Source: Lathyrus oleraceus (Eukaryota; Streptophyta; Magnoliopsida; Fabales; Fabaceae). Taken from it: a stretch of 64,000 bases of DNA. Made by a program: the position numbers and the translations under genes. Of this stretch, positions 1 to 11,747 are shown piece after piece; position 1 is the first letter of the stretch, and every line of letters begins with the position of its first letter. The notes below the pieces were generated by a model that saw nothing but the letters and a program-made list of their open reading frames with translations, was not told where the DNA came from and did no database searches. The stretch spans positions 257,152,977 through 257,216,976 of the forward strand of contig NC_066580.1 in the NCBI RefSeq assembly GCF_024323335.1, read 5' to 3'.

Positions 1-2830
1 TCAACTTGCAAAAATCCAGACTTATCCATTCGTATGCCACTACTATTCACCCACTTGCAACCAAAGATGGGAATCTGAAACTTCTCGTAATCAAACACCC
101 AAATGTGCTCAATAACTCCAAAATATGACAAATTTGCATATTTGGGGTTTAAATCCTTCATACTTGATATATGCATTGCTTCAGCTAGCACGGTGACACC
201 ACTATTTTGCATAGTACTCTTATCATCTTGTTCTTTGGTATAAAATGTGTATCCATTAATTGAATATGCGCTATGAGAAAACACATGCAAACTTGGACCA
301 TATGCCAAACATCTCAACATTTCTGTTACCGAAGAAGGATCTGAAGAGCGCTTCAAATAAATATGATCCTTCAACCATTGTATGAAACTTTGGTTGTGCT
401 CTATAACTATCCAATTTTCATTTCTGTTCGGATTTAACCTTCGGAGTACATCCTTGTGCATTTCAACATATGGCTCAACCTCATTATTATTGTGCAGAAC
501 ATACAAATGAACTTGATCCCGTTCATCCCTTGATATTGTCACAATTTTATTCCCAATTAATTTTTTACCTTCCATTTTGTCGAAAATCTGAGCTCTGGGG
601 AGTCCAATTGATTGAACGTTAGACAAATATTCAACAGCTTCTTCAACAATGTATCGTTCAACAATACAACCCTCTGGTCGACTTCGGGATTTCACGTACC
701 CTTTTAATATTTTCATATACCGTACAACTAAATGAACCATTATGTCAAAAAAAGACGGAGGAAAATACATTTCAAGCTCACACAAGGTAATTACAATCTC
801 TTTTTGTAGTGTTGGTAAGATCTCGGGATCGATCACCTTACTACAAATTGACCTAAAGAAAAAACACAATTTAGTTATGGCACTTCTTACTTTTTCTGGC
901 AAAATAGAACGTATACCTATCGGTAGAAAATGTTCCATTATAACATGGCAATCATGTGTCTTCAAATTCTTCAACTTGAGGTCTTTCATAGAAACAAGTC
1001 TTCTGATATCATATGAGTATCCTTCTGGAACCTTAACTTCACTCAGAGACTTACACAAATTTTTTTTCTCCTTTCTAGATAAAGTAAAAGCAGCAGGTGG
1101 TAGATATGTTCGTCTTCCTTTCTTCACGGGTGCTAATTCAGTTCTCATTCCCATTTTTAACATGTCCTCCCTTGCTTTAAGGCCATCCTTAGACTTGCCT
1201 TTTATATTGAGTAATGTACCGATAACACTTTCAAATACGTTTTTTTCAATATACATAACATCGAGAAAATGTCTCACGTACAAAGACTTCCAATATGGCA
1301 ATTCAAAAAATATCGACCTTTTCTTCCACCCACCTTTCACAATCTTATGTGCAAAAGGCTTGCCAAACTCAGTACGCACATCTTTCACCTTTTCAAAAAC
1401 TTGTTCACCTGACAATGCGGGTGGAGCTCTACGATGTTCGGTGTCTCCATTGAATGCTTTTCTCCACCCACGGTAGTGATGTTTAGAATGTAAGAATCTA
1501 CTATGACCGAGAAACACATTCTTCTGGCAAAGTTCCAATCGAATCGTATCGGTTCCGTCTTCACAAACAGGACACGCACGTTGACCTTTAATGCTATACC
1601 CAGATAGATTCCCGTATGCTGGAAAATCATTAATTGTGCCAAACAACATCGCCCTCAAATTGAAACTTTCTTTCCTATATCCATCATAAACCTCCACACC
1701 GTTCTCCCACAAAATCTTTAAATCTTCGATCAGAGGTGTCAAGTATACGTCTATGTCATTCCCTGGTTGTTTAGGCCCAGAGATTAACATAGATAACATC
1801 ATGTACTTACGCTTCATACATAGCCACGGAGGTAGGTTATAAATCATAAGAATCACACGCCATGTGGTATGTGAGATACTTTGAAGACCATGTGGGTTCA
1901 TTCCATCAGTAGATAATGCCAATCGAAGGTTTCTTGCTTCTGATCCAAACTCAGGATAATCATTATCAATCTTCGACCACTGTGGTGAATCAGCCGGATG
2001 CCGATACTTTCCATCAATAATTCTTTCATTTGCATGCCAAGTAAGATGTCTTGCATCGGTTTCACTATGAAACATGCGCCTAAATCTCGGAATTATCGGA
2101 AAATACCATAAGACTTTTGCGGGAGATAATCTTTTCTTATATCGAGACAAACCGCATTTAGGGCACTCAGTTAACATTGCATATTCGTTACGAAACAAAA
2201 TGCAATCGTTAGGACAAGCATGTATCTTATCATAGCTCATGCCAATAGAGCACAACATTTTTTTGCCTCATAGGTTCGATTAGGAAGAACATTATCATCC
2301 GGTAGCATTTCTCTCATAAGGGCCAACAACTCTGTGAAACTTTTATCCGACCATCCATTGCCCACCTTTAAGTTGTACAACTTTAATACCGCAGAAAGTC
2401 TTGAGAATTTAGTGCAACCTTTGTACAACGGTTTCTCTGCATCGCTTACCATCCTCTCAAACATTTCAGGACAATCATGAAGATCTTCTTCCAGTGCTTC
2501 TACAATCTCTTCAACTCGATCACAATCGTATGTTTCCGTGTCTTTGTCGTATGAAGCATAGGTCGTATTACTTTTTCCACTCGATTCAACATTCTCGTTA
2601 ATTTTCTCACCATGAAATATCCAACACTGATAACTTTGATCAATTCCATGCCTCAGCAAATGCGATTTCAATCCATGTGCGTCAACCTTACCAATATAAC
2701 AACAACGCAAGCAAGGACAATGCATTCGTCTGGGGTTTTCAGCGTGTTGAACAACATACTTAACGAATTCCGTAACCCCACTCTCTTACTCTTTGGTCAT
2801 TCGATCGGCACAGATCCATGTTTTATCCAT
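1..2830 (-). pseudogene. TNP2-type CACTA transposase pseudogene, runs off window edge
   Basis: Read on the minus strand from the ATG at 2830, the protein is collinear with the 1074-aa transposase at 18080-21304: the Transpos_assoc Cys/His region, the Transposase_21 core with a LDVM-IEKNV motif, then DUF4218 and DUF4216 regions up to the window edge. Breaks seen: a TAA at codon 15 (about 2786-2788); a one-base loss in an A-run at about 2264 that shifts frame; an in-frame loss of about 63 nt at about 722 (21 residues of the DUF4218 region, including the Met-Arg-Trp-Met stretch present in the intact copy); and a 4-residue loss about 35 residues further on. From about 2260 to base 1 the frame is otherwise open. 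Loss of function is therefore likely; the family assignment is firm. Confidence 0.9.
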
Positions 2831-3819
2831 GGTTTTCCTACTTATTAAAGTAAACAATTAAGACGAAAATACATAACTAAGGTAGTATCTTTGAATATCC
2901 TAACAATTATAAAGTTCAATTCATTTTAAACTTCAAAAACCTATACATAACCAATGTTAATATAAACTTCAATAACGTATCCGATACGCCAATATACCAA
3001 CTTTAATTACCTCATCACTTTCATTTTTTATATTACAAGAATCAAACTTTTTCTATTACAATATACCTATAACTATACCTATAACACGTTAATTTTTCTA
3101 TAACTAACTTTAATTTTCTATTACAACATTATTACTTATCAAACATAACAACTTTAATTACCTCATCACTTTCATTTTTTCTATTACAAGAATCAAACTT
3201 TTTCTTCCATTACTTTTCTCTTATCAACATTATTCTATTATCAACATTTTTCTATTATCAACATTATTACTTATCAAACATAACAACAACAATGTACCTT
3301 ATGAACTCAGTTTTCTAATCAAACATAACAACAACAATGTACCTTATTGTTTTCCTTACAAACATCAACATTTTTCTATTGTCAACTTCTAAACTCAGTT
3401 TTTATGAATCAAAACAACTTCAACAAGAATAATACACTAAACTCAGTCAACAAGATTATGCACATTCTCAACATTAGTAAACTACCGCAAGATTATAAAC
3501 ATTCTCAACAAGATTATAAACATTCTCAACATTCTCAACAAGATTATACAGTAGAAACGAAGAAATGAAGAAATATTGAAGAACATACCGCAAGAAATGA
3601 AGAACAGTAGAAATGAAAAACGAAGTCAACACCCAAATGTCGAGACACGTACGATTCTTCAAACACGTTCAATGATTGAAACCGAAAAATGGAAGTGTAT
3701 TCGTGTTCGCTGTTATGGTTTTCGCTGATAGGGTTTCAACGTTCGCAGGAGGGAAAACAAAAGAACAGAGAACGAAAATTGAAATGGAGTCTGAAATTTT
3801 ATTTTAATTAGACCTTAGA
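2831..3819. other. Non-coding 5' part of the CACTA element
   Basis: AT-rich leader region upstream (minus strand) of the transposase pseudogene. It holds short direct repeats such as cttatcaaacataacaac and, near 3480-3545, several copies of attctcaacaagattataaac. No coding sequence is supported; the short ORFs here follow the repeats. Confidence 0.6.
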
Positions 3820-4186
3820 CAGCGCTTTTGTGGAAAGCGCTTTCTAAGGTATGCCTTAGACAGCGCTTTCCAAAAGCGCTTTCTAAACCCCCCCTTAGAC
3901 AGCGCTTTTGGTTTTAATTTTTTTTTTAATTTAAAGACTTTAGACAGCGCTTTATCAAAAGCGCTGACTAAGGTCTATATTTAAAAGCGCTTTCTAAAAG
4001 CGCTGTCTAAGGGGGGGTCTTAGACAGCGCTTTTAGAAAGCGCTGTCTAAGACCCCCCCTTAGACAGCGCTTTCATTATTTTTTTGGAACATTTTCCGTG
4101 TTTTATTTTAATTTTAACCTTAGACAGCGCTTTCTTTTAAAAGCGTTGTCTAAGATGCGCTGTTAAAAGTCATTTTTGGCGTAGTG
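3820..4186. repeat. CACTA subterminal inverted repeats (AGACAGCGCTTT type) and TIR
   Basis: Many direct and inverted copies of TTAGACAGCGCTTT and AAAGCGCTGTCTAAG, several arranged as perfect hairpins (for example around 3975-4050), followed by the terminal GGCGTAGTG. In CACTA elements such subterminal repeats bind the TNPA-type protein. The core differs from that of the element at 17016-22987, which mostly uses AGAGGGCGCTTT. Confidence 0.85.
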
Positions 4187-4376
4187 GAAGCACCAATAAT
4201 AGAGAGCCCCAAATAAGACATAGCCAATAAATCATAAAACAATAATTACCACAAAATAATAATAACAGAATAAAGATAGCAAACAAACAAACAAGATTAA
4301 CACTCAATACAGAAACTGAACTAAGTTAGGCTTCACTCTCTCTTGCTTGGAGCTAGTCCCCAGCAAAGTCGCCATC
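4187..4376 (-). other. Leader and primer-binding site of an Ogre-like retroelement
   Basis: On the minus strand the LTR ends ...TGCGACA at 4377. It is followed after two bases by TGGCGACTTTGCTGGGG (4374 downward), a sequence of the kind used as primer-binding site in legume Ogre/Tat elements (recalled as tRNA-Arg type; not checked). About 170 bp of leader remain before the CACTA insertion. Confidence 0.7.
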
Positions 4377-5069
4377 TGTCGCATCTCGAAAAATATGATT
4401 CCTCGCGATGGTCGTGGAAAAAATTATGTTCGAACAGAGTCTCCACCGAACTTTATTTATTCCAACGAAGGAATAAGAAAATATCGATAAAACCTTTAAG
4501 AAAATAGAATAATGGTCGTCGCAACCATATTCGGGTTTGGGAGTCGATTACGCAAGGGGAAGGTGTTAGCGCCCCTCACGTCCGTTATACTCAATGGGAA
4601 CCTTTTAGTACAATTTGCTATTTGAATGTTAGTTGAATGTTATTGACTTTCTTAGAGTAATTTAAAATATTGAATAAATATGGATGGGAACCTCAGAAGG
4701 GGGAAAATTGAGGTTTTTTTTATTAGTGTGCTATCTAAGATCTCACAATCTCGTGTCTATGTATCCTTATGGTGCAATAAGGAAATTAGAGAATTCGTAG
4801 TTCGGAAAACTATGGTTGGTTGGTGTCTTTTAGTGAACAACTGTTTAGATCACATCCTAAAGGTTGAACATGACTTGTCTACTCTCGGCGGAGGTTTAAG
4901 CATTAGTTTGTTGTGCACATTAGAAAGGATTAAACATTGTTATTTTTTAAAAAGAGTTTTGGTCACACGGGGTGACAAGTTGAGTTAATATGTTTGATGT
5001 TCTGTTTGATTGGTTGTGATCGCACGTGGGCGAAGAAAGATAGATTTGATGTATTAAGATATTTTTGTT

Positions 5070-5725
5070 GGATGACGATTACTCGGATAGTCGAGTAAGA
5101 CAAATTATATCCTAATAGTTAAGGGGAGGAATCTAGGACTCTAGACCATCCCCCTTTTCATCCTTTATTGTAAAAGGTTTAGATAATAATTAAGGTATTT
5201 TGAACGGATGACGAATACTCGGATAATCGAGTAAGGAAACTCGTATCCTAATAGTCGGGAAAAGGAATAAAAGACTCTAGACCACTTTCTTTTTCATCTA
5301 AGTGATTATGAAAATAAGTTTGTGTATGGTTGATGGGTTTTAAATAAATGAAAAATGTTCGAATGACTGAGTAAGGCGACTCATATTCAAGCATTTAAGG
5401 AGAGTAAACGAAGGCTCAAGATCATCTCCCTTTTCATATCGTTTGTTATGAAAATGTTTTGATTTAATCGGGTTTAGAAGTTTTTCAGAGAATGACAATT
5501 GTTTGACTAACCGAGTAAGAAAACTCGTATTCAAACAATCGAGGAGAGGAGTTGAAGGCTTAAAACCATCTTCCTTTTTCATTTCTTATTACAAAAAACC
5601 GATTCATTTTAATCATGTTTAGGGAGACAGAAATGACAATTATTTGACTAACCGAGTAAGAGAACTCATATTCAAGTAATCGAGGAGAGGAGTTGAAGAC
5701 TCAAAACCATCTCCCTTTTCATTTC
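5070..5725. repeat. Five-copy degenerate tandem repeat, period about 140 bp, inside LTR
   Basis: Copies start near 5070, 5206, 5354, 5491 and 5632. Each contains gatgac/aatgac, then ccgagtaag-aactc, an aatcgagga(g)agga block, a gactc-aaaccat block and cccttttcatttc. Unit length varies from about 136 to 148 bp. Confidence 0.8.
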
Positions 5726-6150
5726 TAAATGAAATGGTATTTAATCGTGATTAGGTATCTTAATTAATTTTGAATAAAAATACTCGACATTGGATTGAGG
5801 TTTTTAAATTTACATTTACGAATGAATTGAATTTTATTTAGTGAATCAATCATCTAATCGATTATTGGATAACCGAATAGGTCTCATTGTAAGAAAGCCC
5901 AAGATTAAGCTATGTGAGGTTGATGGTGATGCATAAAAGTGATCGACTTACAAAGGGTATGAAAATGGGGCTCATTTGAGTCGAGAATTATGCAATATTT
6001 CTTCTGAAAATGGTTGCAATGGTTTTGGATCAGTGACTTTTGAAATGGTTCGCCGTGATTGTAACGCGCCACACATATGAGATCAATAACTTGCACACAT
6101 GAATAACCAAGCGTATACAAATTGCTAAAATGAATAATTTCATGTTAAGT

Positions 6151-6325
6151 AATAAGTAATGATAATATCACATATCAATTAAAATCAAAATTATAAAAAT
6201 ATGCTAAATAATAAGTAATGATAACATCACATATCAATTAAAATTAAAATTATAAAAATATGCTAAATAATAAGTAATGATAATATCACATATTAATTAA
6301 AATTAAAATTATATAATTGGATAAC
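6151..6325. repeat. Three-copy tandem repeat, period 59 bp
   Basis: The block aataagtaatgataatatca recurs at 6151, 6210 and 6269, with nearly identical AT-rich spacers (tcaattaaaat...aaaatatgctaa). It lies within the Ogre-like LTR. Confidence 0.85.
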
Positions 6326-9199
6326 CATGCTAATAAAGTTTGATTAATGAATAGCATTCCTGCTTAAATCAGCTAATTTCAAACCAAACCCAAATAAACA
6401 AAAAGAATGAAGAATTTGTCCAAAAGAATGGGCCCTTAAGGCCATCGAATCCCACTTGGGTGCATAACATTAAAGAGGAAAAGAATGGGCCGGAAAACCT
6501 AAAGGGCCCAGGTGAGGAAACTCCAGTCCGGTCCAATCGAACACCTGGACTGGATCGAAACAAATTCCTCCCCAAAATCCTGGGTGGAAATGGAAGAGGA
6601 CAAGAACCTTCCTGATTCCAACGATCATATTGCTATGGGTTTCCCAAGGACTTGGTCATTAATGCAGGAAGGAAAATGAAAAGCAATAAAAACATTGGAT
6701 AGCGAGAAACGTCAGCATTAAAAGACTTTTGGAGCTTTCATCATGACTAAAAACTTATATTCCCCAAACGAGACTAATGGACACCATAAGAAGACCCTCT
6801 TCGGATCTCTCTCTCCCAATCTCAATGAACCATTACATTCCTTCTCCTCTGTTATTAAGAAAACTAAGCGTAAAAAATGCATCACAATCTTAGAACTCGC
6901 CTTTCTCTCTAATCTAACCGCCACTCTTCAAATCTCTGCTCTTCACGTTTCTTAAACGCACAGATTCTCAATCAATCAAACACAATAACACCACGTACTT
7001 AGATCTAAGATGAGCTTTAATCGGGACCTCAAACGACAACGAGTAGAATAAACAACACAAATAGACTTCAAATTCAAGAGAATAAAGGAGAAATCAAAGG
7101 TTTAAGCTACCACAGTCACCTAGTTTATCATGAAGCATATAAATGATGATTGGGAGAAGAAAAAGAGAAAACCAGACCTTGGGAAAAGGCGTTTCCGGCG
7201 AGCGTGAAAGATGGATCCGGATCTGGGTAAGACGTCTTTATCTTCCTCTTTTCCTTGTGACTTGTATCTCTTCCTTCGATTTTCTATTATTGTAGTGACG
7301 ATCAATTTGAGTGAATGGTGGCTTAGCTCTAACTTGTTGAATTTCAGTGTGAAACTTCAACAAGTTCAGTAGAAAAATAGAGCTTTTAGGTGATGTCTAA
7401 GGATTATTTGAGCAGAGTAACAACAAAGTTTTTTCTTTTCAGGGATCCCCATTTTCAGTGGATTCACTCTCTTTTTATAAAGGGGTGGTACGGGGTTTGT
7501 GTATGGTATGAGCTGGCAAATCCAGCAAATCATTCCGTTAGGCAAATGAGTTCCTTTTGGATTTTGTTTTGATCCTTGCGTGAAGGCAATGCGTACGAAT
7601 CTGTTGGTAGAAAGATTTTTCCAGATATGCGGTCCCTCTTGTTGAATCCTTTGTTGAATTATTACCACGGTAAAACATATACGTTGTGATGTAAATTCGA
7701 TTCCTTTTTACTGTTATGTAACATTTTATTTGTTACTGATGTGTGTCTTTAAATACTCCTTAATTCGAAACATTTGCGTCCTTATTTTAAAAACCTATCT
7801 TTTTCATGCTTTTCCACGTACTATCTTCATGTTGGCTTTGTGATTTGGAAATATATCAAGGGCCATTTGGAATGCTCCAAATGATACACCTGATTTATTT
7901 TGCAAGAAGGACTGATTAAGGTTTGTGAACTGTCTTGCTTATTCATATCATTGATGTATTCTTAGCTTGTAACCTTATTCGTCTTGTTTTGTAGAGTGGT
8001 CTTCCTTATGATTGAGTTTTAATGCTTTCCACTTATGCACTTGTGATTTTGTTAACAGCTGTGGAATACAAGTAGGTGATCTTAAAGCCATGCATACACC
8101 CCATTTTCACATCTATATATTACTTCAACGTCCATGCCAACGCGTATTCTGCAACATGTTATGTGAACGTTGGTTTGGTTTTGGTTTTGTGACAGGTAAA
8201 ACATGTTATGTTGGTTGTTTTGCTTATGTTTCAACAAGTCTAGTATTTTATTCTGATCCTCATTCCCACTTTGGTTCAACAACATTTATGCATTAGGTTT
8301 TCTTGGCAAGGTTGCAGGAATTAGTAACAGAATTAAACAATGTATTCCATTGTATTTGGATCAATGTAAAACCTGTCGTTGATCGTGATACCATAACAGG
8401 TCTTGGCCCTTCAGACTAAAAGGGACTAATTGAAACCCCCCTTTCTCCAATGATGGAGTTCACAGTTGAAGACTTCCCAACGCTATCTTTCCCCATCATA
8501 AGTATGGTTAAGGAGTTCACATCCTCTTGTTTAAGGTTTCCCTAGAGCTCAAGAAACTTGGTCTATGTAGCAGGAGCGAATGTGTTGATTCCTGGTCATT
8601 CACGGACAGTTTATTGTTGTGAAGCCATAATGTTCTAGGGAAATACAGGGAAATGGTCGTTAGTTTGGAGGCATGTCCTTGATACATACAGCTTATAATC
8701 CAAGTTCACTATGCTTCTTTCTCGCCGAGTGATTTCAGATTTCTTAGCCCTTCTATGGTCATGAGCTAGATTGTTTGGCAATGTTGACTGTTAATGGTGT
8801 TAGTTATGTAAAGTTTAAAAATGATATATATGCACTGACTTTTGGTTGTGTTCTTGGCCTGCTGCTAATGGAATAACTCTGCAGAACCTTGTAAAACATC
8901 TCTGACCTTGCCAATAACTCAAACTAAATTCCCCCTGCTAAACTTCAGATTGCATAATGCACTGTGCTAGTCGTTTGTTTTTTTGTTTATTTCTCATTAG
9001 AACTTATTGAACATGTTCTAGAATGAAAGTATTGACATGTGTTTTGAAAATTGGATCAAGGCTTTGCTTCACAAGTTAAGGTAGTAACAAAGAAACTCCT
9101 GATAAGACCCCCCAAATTCTGATTATGTACATCGTGCCCTCATGTTATGGATTCTAATGAAAGTTTTGAAATTTGCCCGGACGAAAACGGGGTATGACA

Positions 9200-9420
9200 G
9201 GTTGCTAATACATTCTCGTTGCATAATCGACTCTCGAACCCTTATTTGGTTGTGACGACCATATATTAGTCATTCTTTTATGGGTTTTATCTATAGTTCC
9301 CCTTTCCCTCTTTGGGAATAAATAAATTTCAATGGGGACTTTGTTAAGCCCATCTTGCGAGCATGTGATAGTGCTTCGCGAGCGTCGTGTTTTTTAATGT
9401 ACGATAGTACCTAGATTTTC
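9200..9420 (+). repeat. Fragment of the 3' part of another Ogre/Tat-type LTR
   Basis: The run from gctaatac through ataatcgactctcgaaccc and ggttgtgacgacca resembles the U5 region of the solo LTR at 63630-63700, on the plus strand, but no terminus is recognisable. It abuts the 5' end of the Ogre LTR and is probably an older target sequence. Confidence 0.55.
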
Positions 9421-9939
9421 TCGTGTCCAGGTTCTTTCGTTTTTATAGAAGGTCTAAGGTTGTTACCTTTATACCTTTTTAATTATTAAAACAGAAAGGC
9501 CCTAAATGGCCAATTCTTTTGTAGTTTTTGCACTTATAAGCCGAACAATTCTTTTTATTGTAATTTATATCTTTACTAGGTTTTCTATCCTTTTTTAATC
9601 CTAGCCCATTCTTGTTTAAGGAAGAATGGATAGAATCAAGTTAAGTTTTTCTTTCCCTTGGGTAAACTTAAATAGGGTTTTATGTAATTCAATCACTTCC
9701 TTTTTTCAGAGAGACGCAAGTCTCGCAGGTTTCTCTTAAGTTTGTAATTTTAGTTATTTCTATCTTGATTTCCTTCTTTTTTGATTTTTCCTTAAACTCA
9801 TGAAAGCTCCCATATATTGATTTAAGGATTGGATTTTAACTTCCAATCCTTAACTCTTAGACATTGGTTAGCGACAAACATTTAAATATAATTTTAATAT
9901 TTCTAAACCTTGAAAAAAATTTAGAAGTAAAATCTTCAT
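9421..9939. other. Unassigned non-coding stretch
   Basis: AT-rich sequence with no open reading frame I can relate to a family. It probably belongs to the degraded copia remnant that follows, but I see no terminus that shows this. Confidence 0.4.
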
Positions 9940-10336
9940 CTTCGTTTCCTCACATGTTCATCTCCTCTTGCTCGATACTTCGAGAAACTCCATATATCAT
10001 TTCAAGAGTATCTCACATTTCCTTGGTGGTTTTGCATTTGTGAACATAAAAGAATTTACTATCATCTAGAGACATCACTATAAAACTCTAAGTTTTGAAA
10101 TCTATTTTATATTTCCCTTTTTATTCTTTGATCCAAAGGGAATCTGGTTTATCCACTACTTCCCCGTTTACTTGGTGAGTAGAGATAAATGGACCAATGA
10201 TTATTGTTTTACATAATTCATAATTAATACTTTGAATAAAGATTCAAAAACTAGCTTGTCGTAGTTCAAACATACTACTATTAAAAAGTGGTGGTGTGTT
10301 TAGAAATGATCCTCTTGAAGGTATGTTGGAAGACAT
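9940..10336 (-). pseudogene. Degraded Ty1/copia gag (UBN2-type) remnant
   Basis: Reading the minus strand from an ATG at 10336 gives a recognisable copia gag N-terminus: a Thr-Pro-Pro-Leu-Phe stretch, then a FIQSINYELCKTII-like helix, a GPFISTHQVNGEVVDKP stretch and a later KTTKEM-DTLE motif typical of plant gag_pre/UBN2 regions. The frame holds at least five in-frame stops (TGA, TAA, TAG, TGA, TGA) over about 130 codons, so it is long dead. No matching pol was found nearby. Confidence 0.7.
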
Positions 10337-10574
10337 ATTCCTCCTGACACACAACTCCATACACAAGAGGGATGGGATGTTAAATTGTCTGTTTCAGAAG
10401 AATTTAAGTTTGAAAAACTTTTAGGATCAATATTTTAGTTGTAATATATTTTAGAAATCATTTAGAAATAAGTAGTGGAAATAATTTAGAAAGTAAAATG
10501 CAGAAAGGAAGAGAGAAAACACCAGAAGTTATAGAGGTTCGATAAAAAGAGAAAAATCCCTAAACGCCAAATTT
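10337..10574. other. Unassigned stretch upstream of the copia gag remnant
   Basis: It would correspond to leader or LTR of the degraded copia element on the minus strand. No LTR terminus or primer-binding site is recognisable. Confidence 0.35.
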
Positions 10575-10713
10575 CACCATACCATACAATTACAATTACA
10601 CCCCAATAACACATATAATCACCAAATTTCTTTTAAAGTCACACCAAAAACCAAATAATTAAACAAAAAACAAAGATATTCAATTAAGTTAATTAATAAA
10701 ATTTGGGGTATAA
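10575..10713 (-). repeat. LTR fragment L1 of the multi-LTR chain
   Basis: It matches the same part of the full LTR at 32779-35609 (blocks ccattacaattacacccc, ataatcaccaaattt, caaataatt). It ends in an eroded terminus ggggtataaaa where the other copies have ggggtgttaca. Only the 5' 140 bp (minus-strand sense) remain. Confidence 0.65.
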
Positions 10714-10984
10714 AACTCTCCCCCACTTAAAACACTTTCACCCTCGAAGATTTCATAAGCAACATGTAACCTTACAATAGCGGTACGCTGAACCAACTAC
10801 CCACGCCTAAAACATCTTAGAAATGCATAAGCTTTCCCCCACTTGTTTCAAATTCGTTCCTACAAACTAGTGGTTAGAAAAACAAACGAATACTGATAGT
10901 GTTTTCACACACAACATACATACAAGGGAACAAACACATTATAACAACCTGGTCGGATGGACTAACCAAATCTGATACCACTAA
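10714..10984 (-). other. Short internal domain I1 (PPT and PBS only)
   Basis: On the minus strand it starts with TTAGTGGTATCAGA (10984 downward, initiator-Met tRNA-type primer-binding site) and ends with a polypurine tract AAGTGGGGGAGAG next to the LTR start. Only about 270 bp lie between two LTRs, with no coding capacity. Confidence 0.7.
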
Positions 10985-11747
10985 CGTAACCCCCTAATTC
11001 AACAACACATAATTATAATTAAATTAGGGAGTTTTCACTACATTTTCACATATGATGTTACACCTCTCAAAACACATGCACCTTTTGATCATGTAACACT
11101 TAATTTAAATAAACATGCAACACAATATTTTAATTCACACAATTGCACTTAGGATGTTTAAACCACATAAATTCATCTGATATGTACTTGGGATGTTTAC
11201 ATGACATCCAACTCATCTAATATCATGGCAGCAGAATTATAAAACACGAACACCAATTTAAATCCCATAATAAAATTTATTATAATCAAAGGCATCGACT
11301 CGTAAGTCTTCTCCAAATGCTCATCACACCAAAACATAAACATACGAGAGCATACACTGTCTCTCAGAAAATCTCAACTTAAAACAAAGAAAATCACTCC
11401 CTAATGTTGCATATAAGAGCATAACCAAAATTATAATAACAAAACTAAAGGAAATAACTCTAGGAGCTAACTTCATCTCACAACAGCGTCTCTACTCTTG
11501 AGTATCTGCACGATGTCCATGTAAAGGAAACCCTCAAATATAAAGGGTGAGAAATCACAAACAAGAATAACAGACATATACTGCAAGGTACGATAACAAT
11601 ACAACACCTCTACACAGTTTCGTTCATAGTTTATCTCATCATAATCTCACACCCGAATTCATCAATCAATCACAACTCAAAAATTATGCATATAATAACT
11701 CATTATGTAATGCAACTCGACTATACAACTCTATGCATATGCATATG

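Larger units (their letters stand above)
1..4186 (-). mobile_element. CACTA (En/Spm) transposon, partial, minus strand
   Basis: The right-hand terminus ends ...TTTTTGGCGTAGTG at 4186, which on the minus strand reads CACTACGCCAAAAA, the same terminus as the complete element at 17016-22987. Coding (1-2830) and subterminal repeats (about 3825-4160) follow in the usual order. The other end lies left of the window, so the target duplication (gaa would be the right copy, 4187-4189) cannot be checked. It is inserted in the leader of an Ogre-like retroelement, 190 bp from that element's LTR. Its transposase is broken, so it is not autonomous. Confidence 0.9.
4377..9199 (-). mobile_element. 5' LTR of an Ogre-like Ty3/gypsy element (4823 bp)
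   Basis: On the minus strand this begins TGTCATACCCCGTTTTCGTC (9199) and ends ...GATGCGACA (4377), with a primer-binding site just beyond. The same termini (TGTCATACCCC...GGTGCGACA) bound the solo LTR at 59485-63824. Its U5 end holds the family hallmark region, with gcgacc and gactcccaaacccgaata-type blocks near 4520-4600 mirrored at 63640-63760. LTRs of 4-6 kb are characteristic of Ogre in Fabeae. Short ORFs within it look spurious. Confidence 0.85.

Noticed and set aside
742..1476. 244-codon plus-strand ORF
   Set aside because: It is the antisense shadow of the CACTA transposase pseudogene, which is conserved on the minus strand.
4680..4988. 102-codon plus-strand ORF
   Set aside because: Inside the Ogre-like LTR, opposite to element sense; no homology recognised.
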